Assembly (NCBI RefSeq): GCF_022760805.1
Contig: NZ_JAIVFL010000001.1
Span: forward strand, 496,001 to 560,000
From: Candidatus Mycolicibacterium alkanivorans
GTDB taxonomy: Bacteria > Actinomycetota > Actinomycetes > Mycobacteriales > Mycobacteriaceae
Direction: 5' to 3'
Length of the DNA stretch: 64,000 nucleotides
In this document: in pieces, positions 19,958-28,594 of the stretch
Layout: every line of letters starts with the position of its first letter
Numbering within the stretch: the stretch's first letter is position 1
Program-made: the position numbers and the translations under genes
Notes under the pieces: generated by a model
Database searches by the model: none
Seen by the model: the letters and a program-made list of their open reading frames with translations, nothing else
Told to the model about the DNA's origin: nothing

Positions 19958-20335
19958 TCAGGTCGGGTCGACGGTGATGTCGGCCTTGTTCGGGTAGAAC
20001 GCGACGTGCCCGGCGATCGCCGCGACCGCGGGGTACGGCTTCTCGTAGGTCCAGATGGCGTCTTCCACGGCCATGTTGCCGACAGTCACGTCGTAGTAGC
20101 CGGCGTCCCCCTTGTACGGGCAGTATGACCGAGAACGGCTGCGGCTCAACACTTTCGGATCGACATCGGTGACGGGTATGTAGTGCACTGCCGGGTAGTT
20201 CGCCTCCTGCAGACCGAGTGCGGCTCGGGTGTCGGCGACGAGTTGGCCGTTGATGCGGACCCGGACCCGACCCTCGGTCGGCGTGATGGTGATCGGGTGT
20301 TGGGCCGTGGGTTGCTTGACTTCGCGGGTGGCCAT
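19958..20335 (-). CDS. DUF427 domain protein
   Basis: This 125-residue protein starts at ATG 20335 behind GGCGAGGAG. It is a single DUF427 beta-rich domain with the typical segments RVRVRINGQLVADTRAAL, YIPVTDVD, YCPYKGDAGYYDVTV and AFYPNKADI. The biochemical role of the family is not established. It lies just upstream of the DNA glycosylase and reads in the same direction, probably as an operon. Confidence 0.9.
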   Translation of the reverse strand: MATREVKQPTAQHPITITPTEGRVRVRINGQLVADTRAALGLQEANYPAVHYIPVTDVDPKVLSRSRSRSYCPYKGDAGYYDVTVGNMAVEDAIWTYEKPYPAVAAIAGHVAFYPNKADITVDPT

Positions 20336-20475
20336 CGTCGGTTCTCCTCGCCGTGGGTGCGCTCGCTGCAACACCGCACCCAACCCATGATTCCCGCCCG
20401 GACCGACGCTGACTAGTGGGCCGGTCGTCGCTGCGGCCGGATTGCATCGTCGCCCGCTACGGCCGGATCGCCCCG

Positions 20476-21614
20476 CTACGCCCGGCGCGCGATCATGTCC
20501 GCGACCACCGCGACGGGCGAGGTGGTGGACCGGCCGCCCTCCTCGCGGCGGTCGGCCACCTTGTAGGCGGCGTACGTTCCGCGCACCCCGATCCACCGGA
20601 ACGGCTCGGGCTCCCAGGTGCGTGAGTGGTGACCGACCCAGGGCAGGGCGGTCAGCGCGGTGCCGCGCTCGAGAACGAGATCGGTCAACGTGCGCCCGGC
20701 CAGGTTGGTGGCCGTCACACCGTGGCCGACGTAGCCGCCGGCCTCGCCCAGGCCCGTTGCGGGATCGAGGCTCACCCCGGCCGACCAGTCCCGCGGCACG
20801 CCCAACACGGGTAGGGCACCGCGCGGCCGCCGATCGCGATGCGGTTGTCGGCGGTGCGCTGGGCGTAGAAGAGCCGTGCGCAGATCGCCCATCGTTTCGT
20901 AGCCTGCCCAGCCGATCGTCTGCCAGATGTCGTCTGACATCGGCTCGGTGGCGATCATCGCGCTGTTCATCGGCAGCCAGCGCCGGCGCGGTCTGCTCGT
21001 AGATCTTGACGCCCAGGCGCTCGACCACGTCGGCCAAACCGCGCGCCAGCTTGGCCGGCTGGATCCGGGCGCATTGCGGGTTGAAGGAGCCCAGCACGAG
21101 GTGGTCGACGCGGACCCGCGCACTGGCTTCGGCGGCGGTGAGCATCTCGATGCCCTCGGTGCCCCACTCGCGGTGCTCGTCAGCCTCGGCGCGCAGCCGC
21201 CGCGCCCGGGCGGCGTTTCGGGCGAACCTCGAGGTTCCCGCCCTTGACGATGTCGGCCTGGATGCCTTCGCGGGCTGCGATGTCGATGACCTCGTCGACG
21301 GCCTGGTCGAGGGTGCGCTGCCAGGCCAGCACGCTGTCGCGCCCGTACGTCTTGGCCATCAGGCCGCGATGGCCCGGAGCGAGGCCGGACAGCCAGCCGC
21401 CGTTGCGGCCCGATGCGCCGAACCCGGCGAAGCGCGCTTCGAGCACGGTGATCCGCGGGGACGGGTCGGCCTTCTTCAGGTAGTAGGCGGTCCACAGTCC
21501 GGTGTAGCCGGCGCCGACGACGCACACGTCGGCGTCGCGGTCACCGGGCAGAGCGGTACGGGGTTGCGGGAGTTCGGCGTACCAGTGCGACACGGCGCCG
21601 TCGATCGTGGCCAT
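20476..21614 (-). pseudogene. FAD-dependent amine/amino-acid oxidoreductase (DAO fold), multiply broken
   Basis: The N-terminus from ATG 21614 is good: DVCVVGAGYTGLWTAYYL and FGASGRNGGWLSG. A one-base loss near 21230 then shifts the frame inside NLEV-ARNAARARRLRAEAD. The next frame carries EMLTAAEASARV to KIYEQTAPAL, where a deletion of roughly 80 residues joins it, in yet another frame, to MNSAMIATEPMSDDIW. A further slip and a second deletion precede VLGVPRDWSAGVSLDPATGL and the normal C-terminus. The intact relative would be about 470 residues (gamma-glutamylputrescine-oxidoreductase-like). It cannot be functional. Confidence 0.9.
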
Positions 21615-21654
21615 GGGAAGAATCTTGGCAGGCCGACCGGTTGGCGCCTTGTGC

Positions 21655-21758
21655 ACCGACACCAGTCATGGCTGCCTGAACCTCAACGGCGACAACGCGA
21701 CGTGGTTCTACGGCAGAACGGCGACTGGAGCGTGCCGTGGGACCTGCGGGCCAACTGA
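21655..21758 (+). pseudogene. L,D-transpeptidase, C-terminal remnant
   Basis: The plus strand reads TDTSHGCLNLNGDNATWFYG, which contains the catalytic SHGC motif of YkuD-type L,D-transpeptidases. It then continues, in a shifted frame, as QNGDWSVPWDLRAN and a stop, the typical end of mycobacterial Ldt proteins. The 30 or so residues that normally join these two blocks are missing, as is the entire N-terminal region. It abuts the pseudogenised FAD oxidoreductase. Confidence 0.75.
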
Positions 21759-21759
21759 C

Positions 21760-22146
21760 TTACTGAACGATCAGCTGCCCGTGCATCATCGGATGGTAGG
21801 TGCAGTGGTAGGCGTAGGTCCCGGGCTGGCTCGGCGCGGTGAACGTGGTCGTTCCCTTGCCGCCGACCTCGGCGTTGAACGCGTTACCCGAGTCGGCGGT
21901 GACGGTGTGCTCGGCGCCGTCGGAGTTGACGACGGTCACGGTGGCGCCGGGCGTGACGGTCAGCGGGGCGCCAAACTTCATGTCGGCGATGCTGATCGTC
22001 GGTCCGGCCGCGGTGGCGCTGGGGGCTGGGGCCGCCGATGTGGTCGCGGCCGGGGTGCCCTCGGCGGACGGCGTGGTGGTGATTCCTGACGAGCAACCGG
22101 TCACGAACAGCAGGGTGGCGAAGGCGAGTGTAATCAGACGTGTCAT
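21760..22146 (-). CDS. Cupredoxin (blue copper) lipoprotein
   Basis: This 128-residue exported protein has a lipobox (LLFVTGCSS, acylated Cys at about residue 18), a Thr/Ala/Pro-rich linker and a plastocyanin-like domain. The type 1 copper ligands are visible: His in GAEHTVTAD and the Cys/His/Met set in YHCTYHPMMHG. It should sit on the outer face of the membrane and carry electrons or bind copper. The window also encodes a copper monooxygenase, but 15 kb away, so a functional link is only possible. Confidence 0.9.
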   Translation of the reverse strand: MTRLITLAFATLLFVTGCSSGITTTPSAEGTPAATTSAAPAPSATAAGPTISIADMKFGAPLTVTPGATVTVVNSDGAEHTVTADSGNAFNAEVGGKGTTTFTAPSQPGTYAYHCTYHPMMHGQLIVQ

Positions 22147-22269
22147 AGCCGCGACACGAATTGGCGCACGGGTCGGTTCAGTCCGGCTGTGCGTTGGCCT
22201 CGCGAACGGACTCCTACCGGGCACGGCTGCCAGCCCAGCTCGCGGGCCTTCGGCGCGCGTGAGCCGCAA

Positions 22270-22439
22270 CGCCGAGGTGCGCTGGGCCCATTGGCGACAG
22301 CCACCTGGACCGTTCGCAAGCCGGGTTGCGCTACTGCATGAACTCGGGTTCGCTGAGATTCATCCACCTCGACGACCTCGAGGCGCAGGGCTACGGCGCA
22401 CACCGGCGGCCGTTCACGGCCACCGGGGAAGGAGATCAG
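22270..22439 (+). pseudogene. Methionine sulfoxide reductase B (msrB), 3' remnant in frame with msrA
   Basis: The fragment reads NAEVRWAH, then after an extra base GDSHLD, and then [20 protein letters not shown] followed by [11 protein letters not shown]. These are the last third of an MsrB, including the catalytic Cys segment RYCMNS. The zinc-binding N-terminal part is missing and the HVFDDGP segment has been lost. The surviving frame has no stop and runs directly into the msrA ATG, so a leaky fused product is conceivable. Confidence 0.75.
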
Positions 22440-22952
22440 ATGAGCGAGTACAAGAAGGCGATCCTGGCCGGCGGATGCTTCTGGGGCATGCAGGACCTGA
22501 TCCGCAAGCAGCCCGGTGTGGTCTCCACCCGCGTCGGCTACACCGGCGGCGAGAACGACCACCCGACCTACCGCAAGCATCCGGGCCACGCCGAGGCGAT
22601 CGAGATCGTCTACGACCCCGCCAAGACCGACTACCGGGCGCTGCTGGAGTTCTTCTTCCAGATCCACGACCCGAGCACCAAGAACCGTCAGGGAAACGAC
22701 ATCGGCAGCAGCTACCGCTCGGCGATCTTCTATCTCGACGAGCAGCAGAAGCGGGTGGCGCTGGACACCATCGCCGACGTCGACGCCTCCGGGTTGTGGC
22801 CGGGCAAGGTGGTCACCGACGTGACACCGGCCAGCGAGTTCTGGGAGGCCGAGCCGGAGCACCAGGACTATCTGGAGCGCTACCCGAACGGCTACACCTG
22901 CCATTTCCCGCGGCCGGGCTGGAAGCTGCCCAAGCGGGCGCAGGTCTCGTAG
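22440..22952 (+). CDS. msrA: Peptide methionine-S-sulfoxide reductase
   Basis: This 170-residue MsrA repairs oxidised methionine. The catalytic motif is [11 protein letters not shown] near residue 13, [20 protein letters not shown] is the usual substrate loop, and the resolving Cys is in NGYTCHF near the C-terminus. The ATG at 22440 follows GGGGAAGGAG. The coding frame is intact although the msrB fragment upstream is broken, so reduction of only the S-epimer is expected from this locus. Confidence 0.95.
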   Translation: MSEYKKAILAGGCFWGMQDLIRKQPGVVSTRVGYTGGENDHPTYRKHPGHAEAIEIVYDPAKTDYRALLEFFFQIHDPSTKNRQGNDIGSSYRSAIFYLDEQQKRVALDTIADVDASGLWPGKVVTDVTPASEFWEAEPEHQDYLERYPNGYTCHFPRPGWKLPKRAQVS

Positions 22953-22954
22953 CC

Positions 22955-23245
22955 CCTAACGGGACCCAGACGAACGCGTTGGGCTTGGCGTCGACGAATC
23001 GTTGCGGGTCGAACCGCTCCGTGCAGCTGCGACGAGCTGACCATGATCGAATAGCCTTGGAGGACAATCCATTCGCCGAGATCGTAGCTCGACACCTGGA
23101 CATGGCGGCCCACGAAGTCGCTCACCGTACGGTTGCGCTGCACCTCGATGATCGTGGCCTGCCCGTCGCCGATCTCGCGGCGCGTCATCGCCGAACCGTC
23201 CTCGTAGGTGCTGCGCAGGAACAGCGACAGCACGTCGGTGCGTCC
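22955..23245 (-). pseudogene. Cytochrome P450, collapsed remnant
   Basis: On the minus strand RTDVLSLFLRSTYEDGSAMT then RREIGD is the segment before the P450 I-helix. It is joined abruptly to VQRNRTVSDFVGRHVQVSSY then DLGEWIVLQGYSIMVSSSQL (the region after the ExxR helix). After a frameshift comes RFDPQRFVDAKPNAFVWVP. The I-helix oxygen-binding motif, the ExxR and the haem-binding Cys loop are all missing. Three blocks in the right order with deletions between them show a decayed gene. Confidence 0.8.
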
Positions 23246-23280
23246 TCGTAACGTCGTTCGCGTGCCCGTTCGTGATGTCC

Positions 23281-23784
23281 TCAAACGTGCGGCAGCACGA
23301 AGGCGAACGGTCTCGGGAAGCCGAGGCCAGCCAGCCGACCCTTGCGGACATCCGCCAGGGGCACCCGAACCAGCCCGCCGCTGGACGGTTCGTAACAGCG
23401 CACGGCGTCACCGTCGATCTCGGTGATGAGAACCCAGTGTCGCGGCACCACCGAGCCGATCAGCATCGCCGCGGGCCATCCGGCGGCGACCGCGTCGAGC
23501 ACATCGGACAGGGACTCTCCCGGACGGTAGGGGCGCCAGCGATACCGCACGCCGCGACCGGCGCTGTGCTCGGTCAACGCCCGGGCCATGCCCGACGGGG
23601 TGGTGCCGAGCGCCCGCGGCCACACCCGGTTGACCGCCCGGTGCACGCGCAGCTGTTCGGCGTCGAACCACTGTTGGAAGCCGTCGGAGCGCAGCGGGGA
23701 ACCGTAGGCGCCGTCCAGCAGGGCGCCGGCCATCACGGCCACGCTGGGACCGCAGGTGACGCCGTCGCGCTGGCGGGGCCACAT
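23281..23784 (-). CDS. C39-like cysteine-peptidase-fold protein
   Basis: This 167-residue protein has no signal peptide or membrane helix. It begins with DGVTCGPSVAVMAG, where the Cys resembles the nucleophile of C39/papain-like folds, and has a later histidine block PRHWVLITEIDGDAVRCYEP, matching a Cys-His arrangement. The substrate is unknown. The gene starts 4 bp after the PPOX gene stop and is probably co-transcribed with it. Confidence 0.65.
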   Translation of the reverse strand: MWPRQRDGVTCGPSVAVMAGALLDGAYGSPLRSDGFQQWFDAEQLRVHRAVNRVWPRALGTTPSGMARALTEHSAGRGVRYRWRPYRPGESLSDVLDAVAAGWPAAMLIGSVVPRHWVLITEIDGDAVRCYEPSSGGLVRVPLADVRKGRLAGLGFPRPFAFVLPHV

Positions 23785-23788
23785 GGCG

Positions 23789-24247
23789 TCAACTCGGCGG
23801 CGGGAAGCCGCCGGTGGCCACCGGGCCCCAGGTTTGCGGGGTGACCCTGATCAGGCACTTGCCCTGGTCCACCATGGCCTGCCGGTATTCCGCCCAGTCC
23901 GGGTGCTCCCCGGCGACTGCACGGAAGTAGTCGACCAGCGGCTCGACGGCCGCAGGCGGGTCGATCACCTCCGCGGTCCCGTCGATCTGCACATAGAGTC
24001 CGTCGAACTCGTCGGAGAGGACCACGACACTGGCGCGCCCGGTACGGCGGATGTTGACCGCTTTGGCCCGCCGCGGGTAGCTGGCGATCACCAGCCGGCC
24101 CCGCGCGTCGACACCGCCGGTGACGGGCGAGGCCTGCAGCGACCCGTCGGAACGGAAGGTGATCAGCACCATCCGGTGGCGCGGGCGCGCGAACTCCAGC
24201 AACCGGTCGTGGTCCACCGCGTCCGCCGTCGCGTACTTGCGTGCCAT
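23789..24247 (-). CDS. Pyridoxamine-5'-phosphate-oxidase-like (PPOX class) flavoprotein
   Basis: This 152-residue split-barrel protein has the strand pattern MVLITFRSDGSLQASPVTGG, GRLVIASYPRRAKAVNIRRT and ASVVVLSDEFDGLYVQIDGT. Mycobacterial members of this size often use F420 or FMN to reduce quinones or other substrates. ATG 24247 is used as the start, although the frame extends upstream without a good start. It is divergent from the alcohol dehydrogenase, 70 bp apart. Confidence 0.82.
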   Translation of the reverse strand: MARKYATADAVDHDRLLEFARPRHRMVLITFRSDGSLQASPVTGGVDARGRLVIASYPRRAKAVNIRRTGRASVVVLSDEFDGLYVQIDGTAEVIDPPAAVEPLVDYFRAVAGEHPDWAEYRQAMVDQGKCLIRVTPQTWGPVATGGFPPPS

Positions 24248-24317
24248 GTCGGCCACTTTATCCACGCCGGTGGCCGATGAGCGTACGTTTGGCTCTCGAC
24301 GCGAGGAAGGACTGCGC

Positions 24318-25313
24318 ATGGCTGCGACGATGCGGGCGGAGCGTTTCTACGCCGACACGAAAAAGGTTGTACTCGAGGATGTTCCGATTCCCGAACCCGG
24401 CGAGGGTGAGGTTCTGGTCAAGGTCGCGTTCTGCGGGATCTGCCACTCCGATTTGAGCCTGATCAACGGGACGTTCCCCGCCCAGCGTCCGGTGGTGACC
24501 CAGGGCCACGAGGCGTCCGGGACCATCGCCAAGCTCGGCCCTGGGGTGACCGGGTGGGCTGAAGGCGACCGTGTGGTCGTCGCGGCGGGCCGGCCTTGCG
24601 GCCAGTGTCCGAACTGCCGTCGCGGCGATATGGCCAACTGCCAGTGGATTCAGGTGATGGCCTTCGCCTACGACGGCGCCTGGGCCGAGTACACCGTCGC
24701 GCTGGCCGCCGGGCTGACCCGGGTGCCCGACAACGTGCCGATGGACCAGGCCGCCATCCTGGCCGACGCGGTGTCCACGCCGTTCGGGGCGGTCGTGCAC
24801 ACCGGCAAAGTCGCCGTCGGGGAGTCCGTCGGAGTGTGGGGCGTCGGTGGGGTCGGCACCCACATCGTGCAACTGGCCCGTCTGGTCGGAGCGGTTCCGG
24901 TGATCGCCGTCGACATCAACCCGGAGGTTCGCGACCGGGCGCTGGAACTCGGTGCGGACTACGCCTTCGACTCGCGGGACAAGGACCTCAAGGACAAGCT
25001 GGCCGATGCCACCGGCGGACGCAAGCTCGACGTCGCCTTCGACGCGGTGGGGCTCAAGGTCACCTTCGAGCAGGCACTCGACTCGCTGACAGTCGGCGGG
25101 CGGCTGGTCGAGGTGGGCATGAGCGCCGAATCACCGACGGTGGGGCCGACGTCAACGTTCGGTCTGAGCCAGAAACAGGTGCTGGGCCACCGCGGCCGTC
25201 TCGACCTGTCGCGTTCGATCAGCCAGATCATCCCGCTGGAGGACATCCACGACGGCATCCGCATGCTCGAGCACGCCGAGGGCAATCCGATCCGCATCGT
25301 GGTGCAGCCCTGA
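24318..25313 (+). CDS. Zinc-dependent medium-chain alcohol dehydrogenase
   Basis: This 331-residue MDR enzyme has catalytic zinc ligands in FCGICHSDLSLIN and TQGHEASG, the structural zinc loop RPCGQCPNCRRGDMANC with four Cys, and the nucleotide-binding VWGVGGVGTHIVQLARLVGA at about residue 170. ATG 24318 follows GAGGAAGG. It should interconvert alcohols and aldehydes with NAD(P). It could act on alcohols made by the hmo monooxygenase, but it is not in that operon, so this is speculation. Confidence 0.9.
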   Translation: MAATMRAERFYADTKKVVLEDVPIPEPGEGEVLVKVAFCGICHSDLSLINGTFPAQRPVVTQGHEASGTIAKLGPGVTGWAEGDRVVVAAGRPCGQCPNCRRGDMANCQWIQVMAFAYDGAWAEYTVALAAGLTRVPDNVPMDQAAILADAVSTPFGAVVHTGKVAVGESVGVWGVGGVGTHIVQLARLVGAVPVIAVDINPEVRDRALELGADYAFDSRDKDLKDKLADATGGRKLDVAFDAVGLKVTFEQALDSLTVGGRLVEVGMSAESPTVGPTSTFGLSQKQVLGHRGRLDLSRSISQIIPLEDIHDGIRMLEHAEGNPIRIVVQP

Positions 25314-25354
25314 CGGCACCGGTACCCGCCTGACGTTCTTTCCCAACGGGGGCG

Positions 25355-26446
25355 TCACGCCGCCTGCAGCACCCGCTGTGCCTCTTGACGCACCCGGTCC
25401 GGCAAAGCCAGCTTGAAGATCTTGCGGACCACCGTCGCGAACTGCTTGGGCAGCAGACCAGCGTTGTACGGAATCCCGTGCCGCTGGCAGACCCCGCGGA
25501 CCTGCGGTGCGATCTCGGCGTAGCGCCGCGCCGGCAGATCGGGGAACAGGTGGTGCTCGATCTGGAAGGACAGATTGCCCGACAAGAGGTGGAACAGCCT
25601 GCCGCCCGTCAGGTTCGCCGAGCCGAGCACCTGCCGGAAGTACCACTGGCCGCGCGACTCGTTGCGAGTCTCCTCTTCGGAGAATTCCTGAGTGCCGTCG
25701 GGGAAGTGGCCGCAGAAGATTATCGAGTAGGACCAGACGTTGCGGATCAGGTTCGCCGTCATGTTGCCGGCGAAGACGAAGGGGGCGACCGGTCCGGCAA
25801 GCAGTGGGAAGGCGACGTAGTCCTTGGCCACCTGCCGACGCATCTTGCGCCAGATTTCTTGGAACACTTCACGTTTGTCGGCCAGCGAGATCTCGCCGGC
25901 GCGAATGCGCTCGGTCTCCATCTCGTGCAGTGCCACCCCGTATTGGAACAGCACCATGAGCAGGAGGGCGTAGACCGGGTTGCCCAGGAAGTAGGGGCGC
26001 CACCGTTGGTCGGGGCTCATCCGCAGAACGCCGTAACCGATGTCGCGGTCCATCCCGACGATGTTGGTGTAGGTGTGATGGGAGAAGTTGTGCGAGTGCC
26101 GCCACTGGTCGGCCGGGCACGCGGTGTCCCACTCGAATGTGCGGCCGCATAGCGCCGGGTCACCGGTCCATTCGTACTGGCCGTGCATGACGTTGTGGCC
26201 TATCTCCATGTTGTCGAGGATCTTCGAGACCGCCAGCACTGCGGTGCCCGCCAGCCAGGCCGGCGGGAAGATGCCGGCGAACAACAGTGCCCGGCCGGCG
26301 ACCTCCATCGAGCGTTGGGCCTTGATCACGTTGCGGATGTAGTCGACGTCGACCTGGCCGAGGTCGGCGATCACGCGATCGCGGATCTCGTCGAGTTCGC
26401 GGCCGAAGACATCGGCCTGGTCAGGGGTCAGGGTGATCTGGGTCAT
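25355..26446 (-). CDS. desA3: Membrane acyl-CoA/stearoyl desaturase (DesA3-like)
   Basis: This 363-residue integral membrane desaturase has three His boxes, HNVMHG, HSHNFSHH and QIEHHLFPD, and hydrophobic segments around them. It matches mycobacterial DesA3, which makes oleate from stearoyl-CoA with electrons from the linked oxidoreductase. The ATG at 26446 has AAGGAG eleven bases upstream. The reductase gene ends 17 bp before it, and the divergent TetR probably controls both. Confidence 0.93.
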   Translation of the reverse strand: MTQITLTPDQADVFGRELDEIRDRVIADLGQVDVDYIRNVIKAQRSMEVAGRALLFAGIFPPAWLAGTAVLAVSKILDNMEIGHNVMHGQYEWTGDPALCGRTFEWDTACPADQWRHSHNFSHHTYTNIVGMDRDIGYGVLRMSPDQRWRPYFLGNPVYALLLMVLFQYGVALHEMETERIRAGEISLADKREVFQEIWRKMRRQVAKDYVAFPLLAGPVAPFVFAGNMTANLIRNVWSYSIIFCGHFPDGTQEFSEEETRNESRGQWYFRQVLGSANLTGGRLFHLLSGNLSFQIEHHLFPDLPARRYAEIAPQVRGVCQRHGIPYNAGLLPKQFATVVRKIFKLALPDRVRQEAQRVLQAA

Positions 26447-26463
26447 GGGATTGCTCCTTGTGT

Positions 26464-27510
26464 TCACAGCGCGAGTTCAACGTCACCGACAGGCACGGAC
26501 ACGCAGATCTGCACGTCCTCCTGGTCGGCGGTCGACACCGCACCGGTGGTCAGGTTGCGCACCGCGCCGCGATGCTTGCGCCGGGTGCAGGTGTGGCAGA
26601 TGCCCATCCGGCATCCGCTTTTCGGCGTCAGCCCGGCGGCCTCGGCCTGCTCGAGCAATGGGCGGCCGTCATCGGAGGTCTCGATTCCGCTGTCGCGGAA
26701 CGTGATCCGGCCACCTGACGGTGAGTCTGGTACGACGAACGGGGTGGGGACGAAGCTTTCCGACCTCACGTTGGCGCAGACCTGGCGGACAGACTCGGCG
26801 AGCGCCGGGGGTCCGCAGACGAACACCGCGTCGGGATCGGGCAGTGCAGCCGCCAGATGAGCGGCGTCGAAGTAGCCCGTCAACTCACCGCCGGGTGAGC
26901 GGGTGTAGCCGCGCAGGACCCGAACCGGCATGGCCGCCAACTCGCCTCGGTAGCAGGCATCGTCGGGCGTGCGGGCGTAGTGCACGAAGGCGATCTCACC
27001 GTCGTAGTCCTCACCCGCCAAAGTGCGCAGCATCGACATCACCGGGGTGATGCCACTGCCGCCGGAAACGAACAGGATGCGCCGCGGTCGCTGCTCGGGA
27101 AGCACGAACTCTCCGGCCGGCGTGGACAGACCCACCACCATCCCCGGACGCGCATGCCGGTACAGATGTTCCGACACCAGGCCGCCGTCATGACGGCCGA
27201 TGGTCGACTCGAGCAGTGGGGAGCCCTCGGCGTTGCCCAGTGAGTAGCACCGCGTGTACCGGCGCCCGTCGATCTCCACGGTCAGGTTGACGTGCTGGCC
27301 GGCGCGATGGCCGACGACGGCGGCGTTGGGTTCAAGGACAAGGGTGACACTGCGCGGCGTGGACCGATGGACGTCGACCACTTTGGCGCGGGCGTCGGCG
27401 GTCCAGGTCCGGTCCACCAGCTCGGTGTACCGGTCCACACCGTGCGGTCCGGTGAGCAGATCGACCAACGGTGAGCGAAGCACCCTCTTGGTCAATGTTT
27501 CAGTGAACAT
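26464..27510 (-). CDS. Ferredoxin-type oxidoreductase, electron donor to the desaturase
   Basis: This 348-residue protein combines a flavin-reductase core with a C-terminal plant-type 2Fe-2S domain. The FAD site is RRYTRCYSLGN, the NAD(P)H site is ILFVSGGSGITPVMSML, and the cluster cysteines are in KSGCRMGICHTC and QICVS. This is the arrangement of the Rv3230c-type partner of DesA3. The start is ATG 27510 behind GGAGG. The TetR operator-like palindrome lies 60-75 bp upstream. Confidence 0.92.
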   Translation of the reverse strand: MFTETLTKRVLRSPLVDLLTGPHGVDRYTELVDRTWTADARAKVVDVHRSTPRSVTLVLEPNAAVVGHRAGQHVNLTVEIDGRRYTRCYSLGNAEGSPLLESTIGRHDGGLVSEHLYRHARPGMVVGLSTPAGEFVLPEQRPRRILFVSGGSGITPVMSMLRTLAGEDYDGEIAFVHYARTPDDACYRGELAAMPVRVLRGYTRSPGGELTGYFDAAHLAAALPDPDAVFVCGPPALAESVRQVCANVRSESFVPTPFVVPDSPSGGRITFRDSGIETSDDGRPLLEQAEAAGLTPKSGCRMGICHTCTRRKHRGAVRNLTTGAVSTADQEDVQICVSVPVGDVELAL

Positions 27511-27570
27511 ATGTGCACCGTCCTCCCGAAACAGCATGTCGTCAAGGGATTCATGCAGTCTGTGGTAGGG

Positions 27571-27584
27571 TTCACAACAGTGAA
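27571..27584. promoter_or_regulatory. Palindromic operator over the TetR start codon
   Basis: TTCACAACAGTGAA is a perfect 5-4-5 palindrome whose right arm contains the GTG start of the TetR gene. A weaker related element (TTTCAGTGAAC) overlaps the start region of the reductase at 27498-27508. This is the expected place for autorepression and control of the divergent desaturase genes. Confidence 0.65.
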
Positions 27585-28365
27585 CAGTCGTACGCCGAAT
27601 TCACGACGCGAACGGCAGGCCCCCACTCGGTCCAGGGGCACGCTCTCGCGTGAGGAACGCAAGGAAGCCACTCGCCGTGCGATCGTCGACGCCGCGCTGA
27701 AGCTCCTCGAGGAGCGCAGCTTCGGCGGCCTGAGCCTGCGTGAGGTGACCCGGGAGGCCGGGATCGTGCCCGCGGCCTTCTACCGCCATTTCGAGTCGAT
27801 GGACGCACTCGGGCTGGTGCTTATCGACGAGTCCTTCCGCTCCCTGCGTGAGATGCTGCGCAACGCCCGCGCCGGCAAGCTCGACCCGAGCCGGGTGATC
27901 GAGTCGACGGTGGAGATCCTCATCGCCGGGGTCAGCGAACGGCGGGAGCACTGGCGGTTCATCGTCCGCGAGCGCTCCAGCGGGGTGACCGTGCTGCGCT
28001 ACGCGATCCGCACCGAAATCCGTCTGATCACCTCGGAGCTGGCCACCGACCTCGCGCGCTTCCCGGGCCTGAACACCTGGAGCACCGAGGATCTCAACAT
28101 CCTGTCCAGCCTGTTCGTGAATTCGATGATCATCATCGCCGAGGCCATCGAGGAGGCCGGCGACGTGACGGCGCTCGAGGACATCAAGCGCACAGCGGTC
28201 AAGCAGCTGCGGATGATCAGTGTCGGAGTCGCCGGGTGGCGCAGCCAGCCGGCGGGCGACAATGCGGCCGCGGAACGCGGCCGAGGAGGAGCCCGACAAG
28301 TGGACCCGGCGGGCGACAATGCGGCCGCCCGCGAGATTGCACTCATCCCAGGCGCCCTCGACTAG
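27580..28365 (+). CDS. TetR-family regulator of fatty-acid desaturation
   Basis: This TetR protein of about 261 residues begins at the GTG in the palindrome and has no earlier convincing start. The DNA-binding domain is FGGLSLREVTREAGIVPAAF, ending in YRHFESMDALGLVL. The arrangement, divergent from a DesA3-like desaturase and its reductase, is like FabR/DesT-type regulators that sense acyl-CoA saturation. The C-terminal 40 residues carry an in-frame duplication (PAGDNAAA twice), absent from ordinary family members, and may be a recent extension. Confidence 0.88.
   Translation: MNSRTPNSRRERQAPTRSRGTLSREERKEATRRAIVDAALKLLEERSFGGLSLREVTREAGIVPAAFYRHFESMDALGLVLIDESFRSLREMLRNARAGKLDPSRVIESTVEILIAGVSERREHWRFIVRERSSGVTVLRYAIRTEIRLITSELATDLARFPGLNTWSTEDLNILSSLFVNSMIIIAEAIEEAGDVTALEDIKRTAVKQLRMISVGVAGWRSQPAGDNAAAERGRGGARQVDPAGDNAAAREIALIPGALD
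28249..28328. repeat. Direct repeat inside the TetR C-terminus
   Basis: A perfect 23-bp sequence beginning CCGGCGGGCGACAATG occurs at 28249-28271 and 28306-28328. The period is 57 bp, an exact multiple of three, so it adds 19 codons in frame to the TetR gene. Confidence 0.9.
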
Positions 28366-28410
28366 AGCTGGGCGTGGCCTCAGTTTCGCTCAAGCGGGAA
28401 CTACCGGAGC

Positions 28411-28530
28411 ATGGCAAATCCGCGTCCCGCCGTGCTGTTCGACATTGACGGCACGCCGGCCGACTCCAACTATCTGCACGTCCATGCCCGGCAACGGGCC
28501 TTCGCCGAACCCGGCCTGCCGCCAGGCTGA
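28411..28530 (+). pseudogene. HAD-superfamily hydrolase, N-terminal remnant
   Basis: The frame begins ATG and reads AVLFDIDGTPADSNYLHVHA followed by RQRAFAEPGLPP. This is HAD motif I (DxDGT, with the usual Leu replaced by Pro) and the start of the cap domain. It stops after 39 codons, and the remaining 170-200 residues are absent. It is a truncated phosphatase gene, likely non-functional. Confidence 0.75.
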
Positions 28531-28594
28531 ACGGGGGCTGTCGGTGCCTTGCCGGGCTGGAACCCGCCTCGCCCGATGTGGAACAGTATAGGCC

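Noticed and set aside
18209..20128. 639-codon plus-strand open frame
   Set aside because: Runs out of frame through the aquaporin gene and antisense through the DNA glycosylase; no protein family features.
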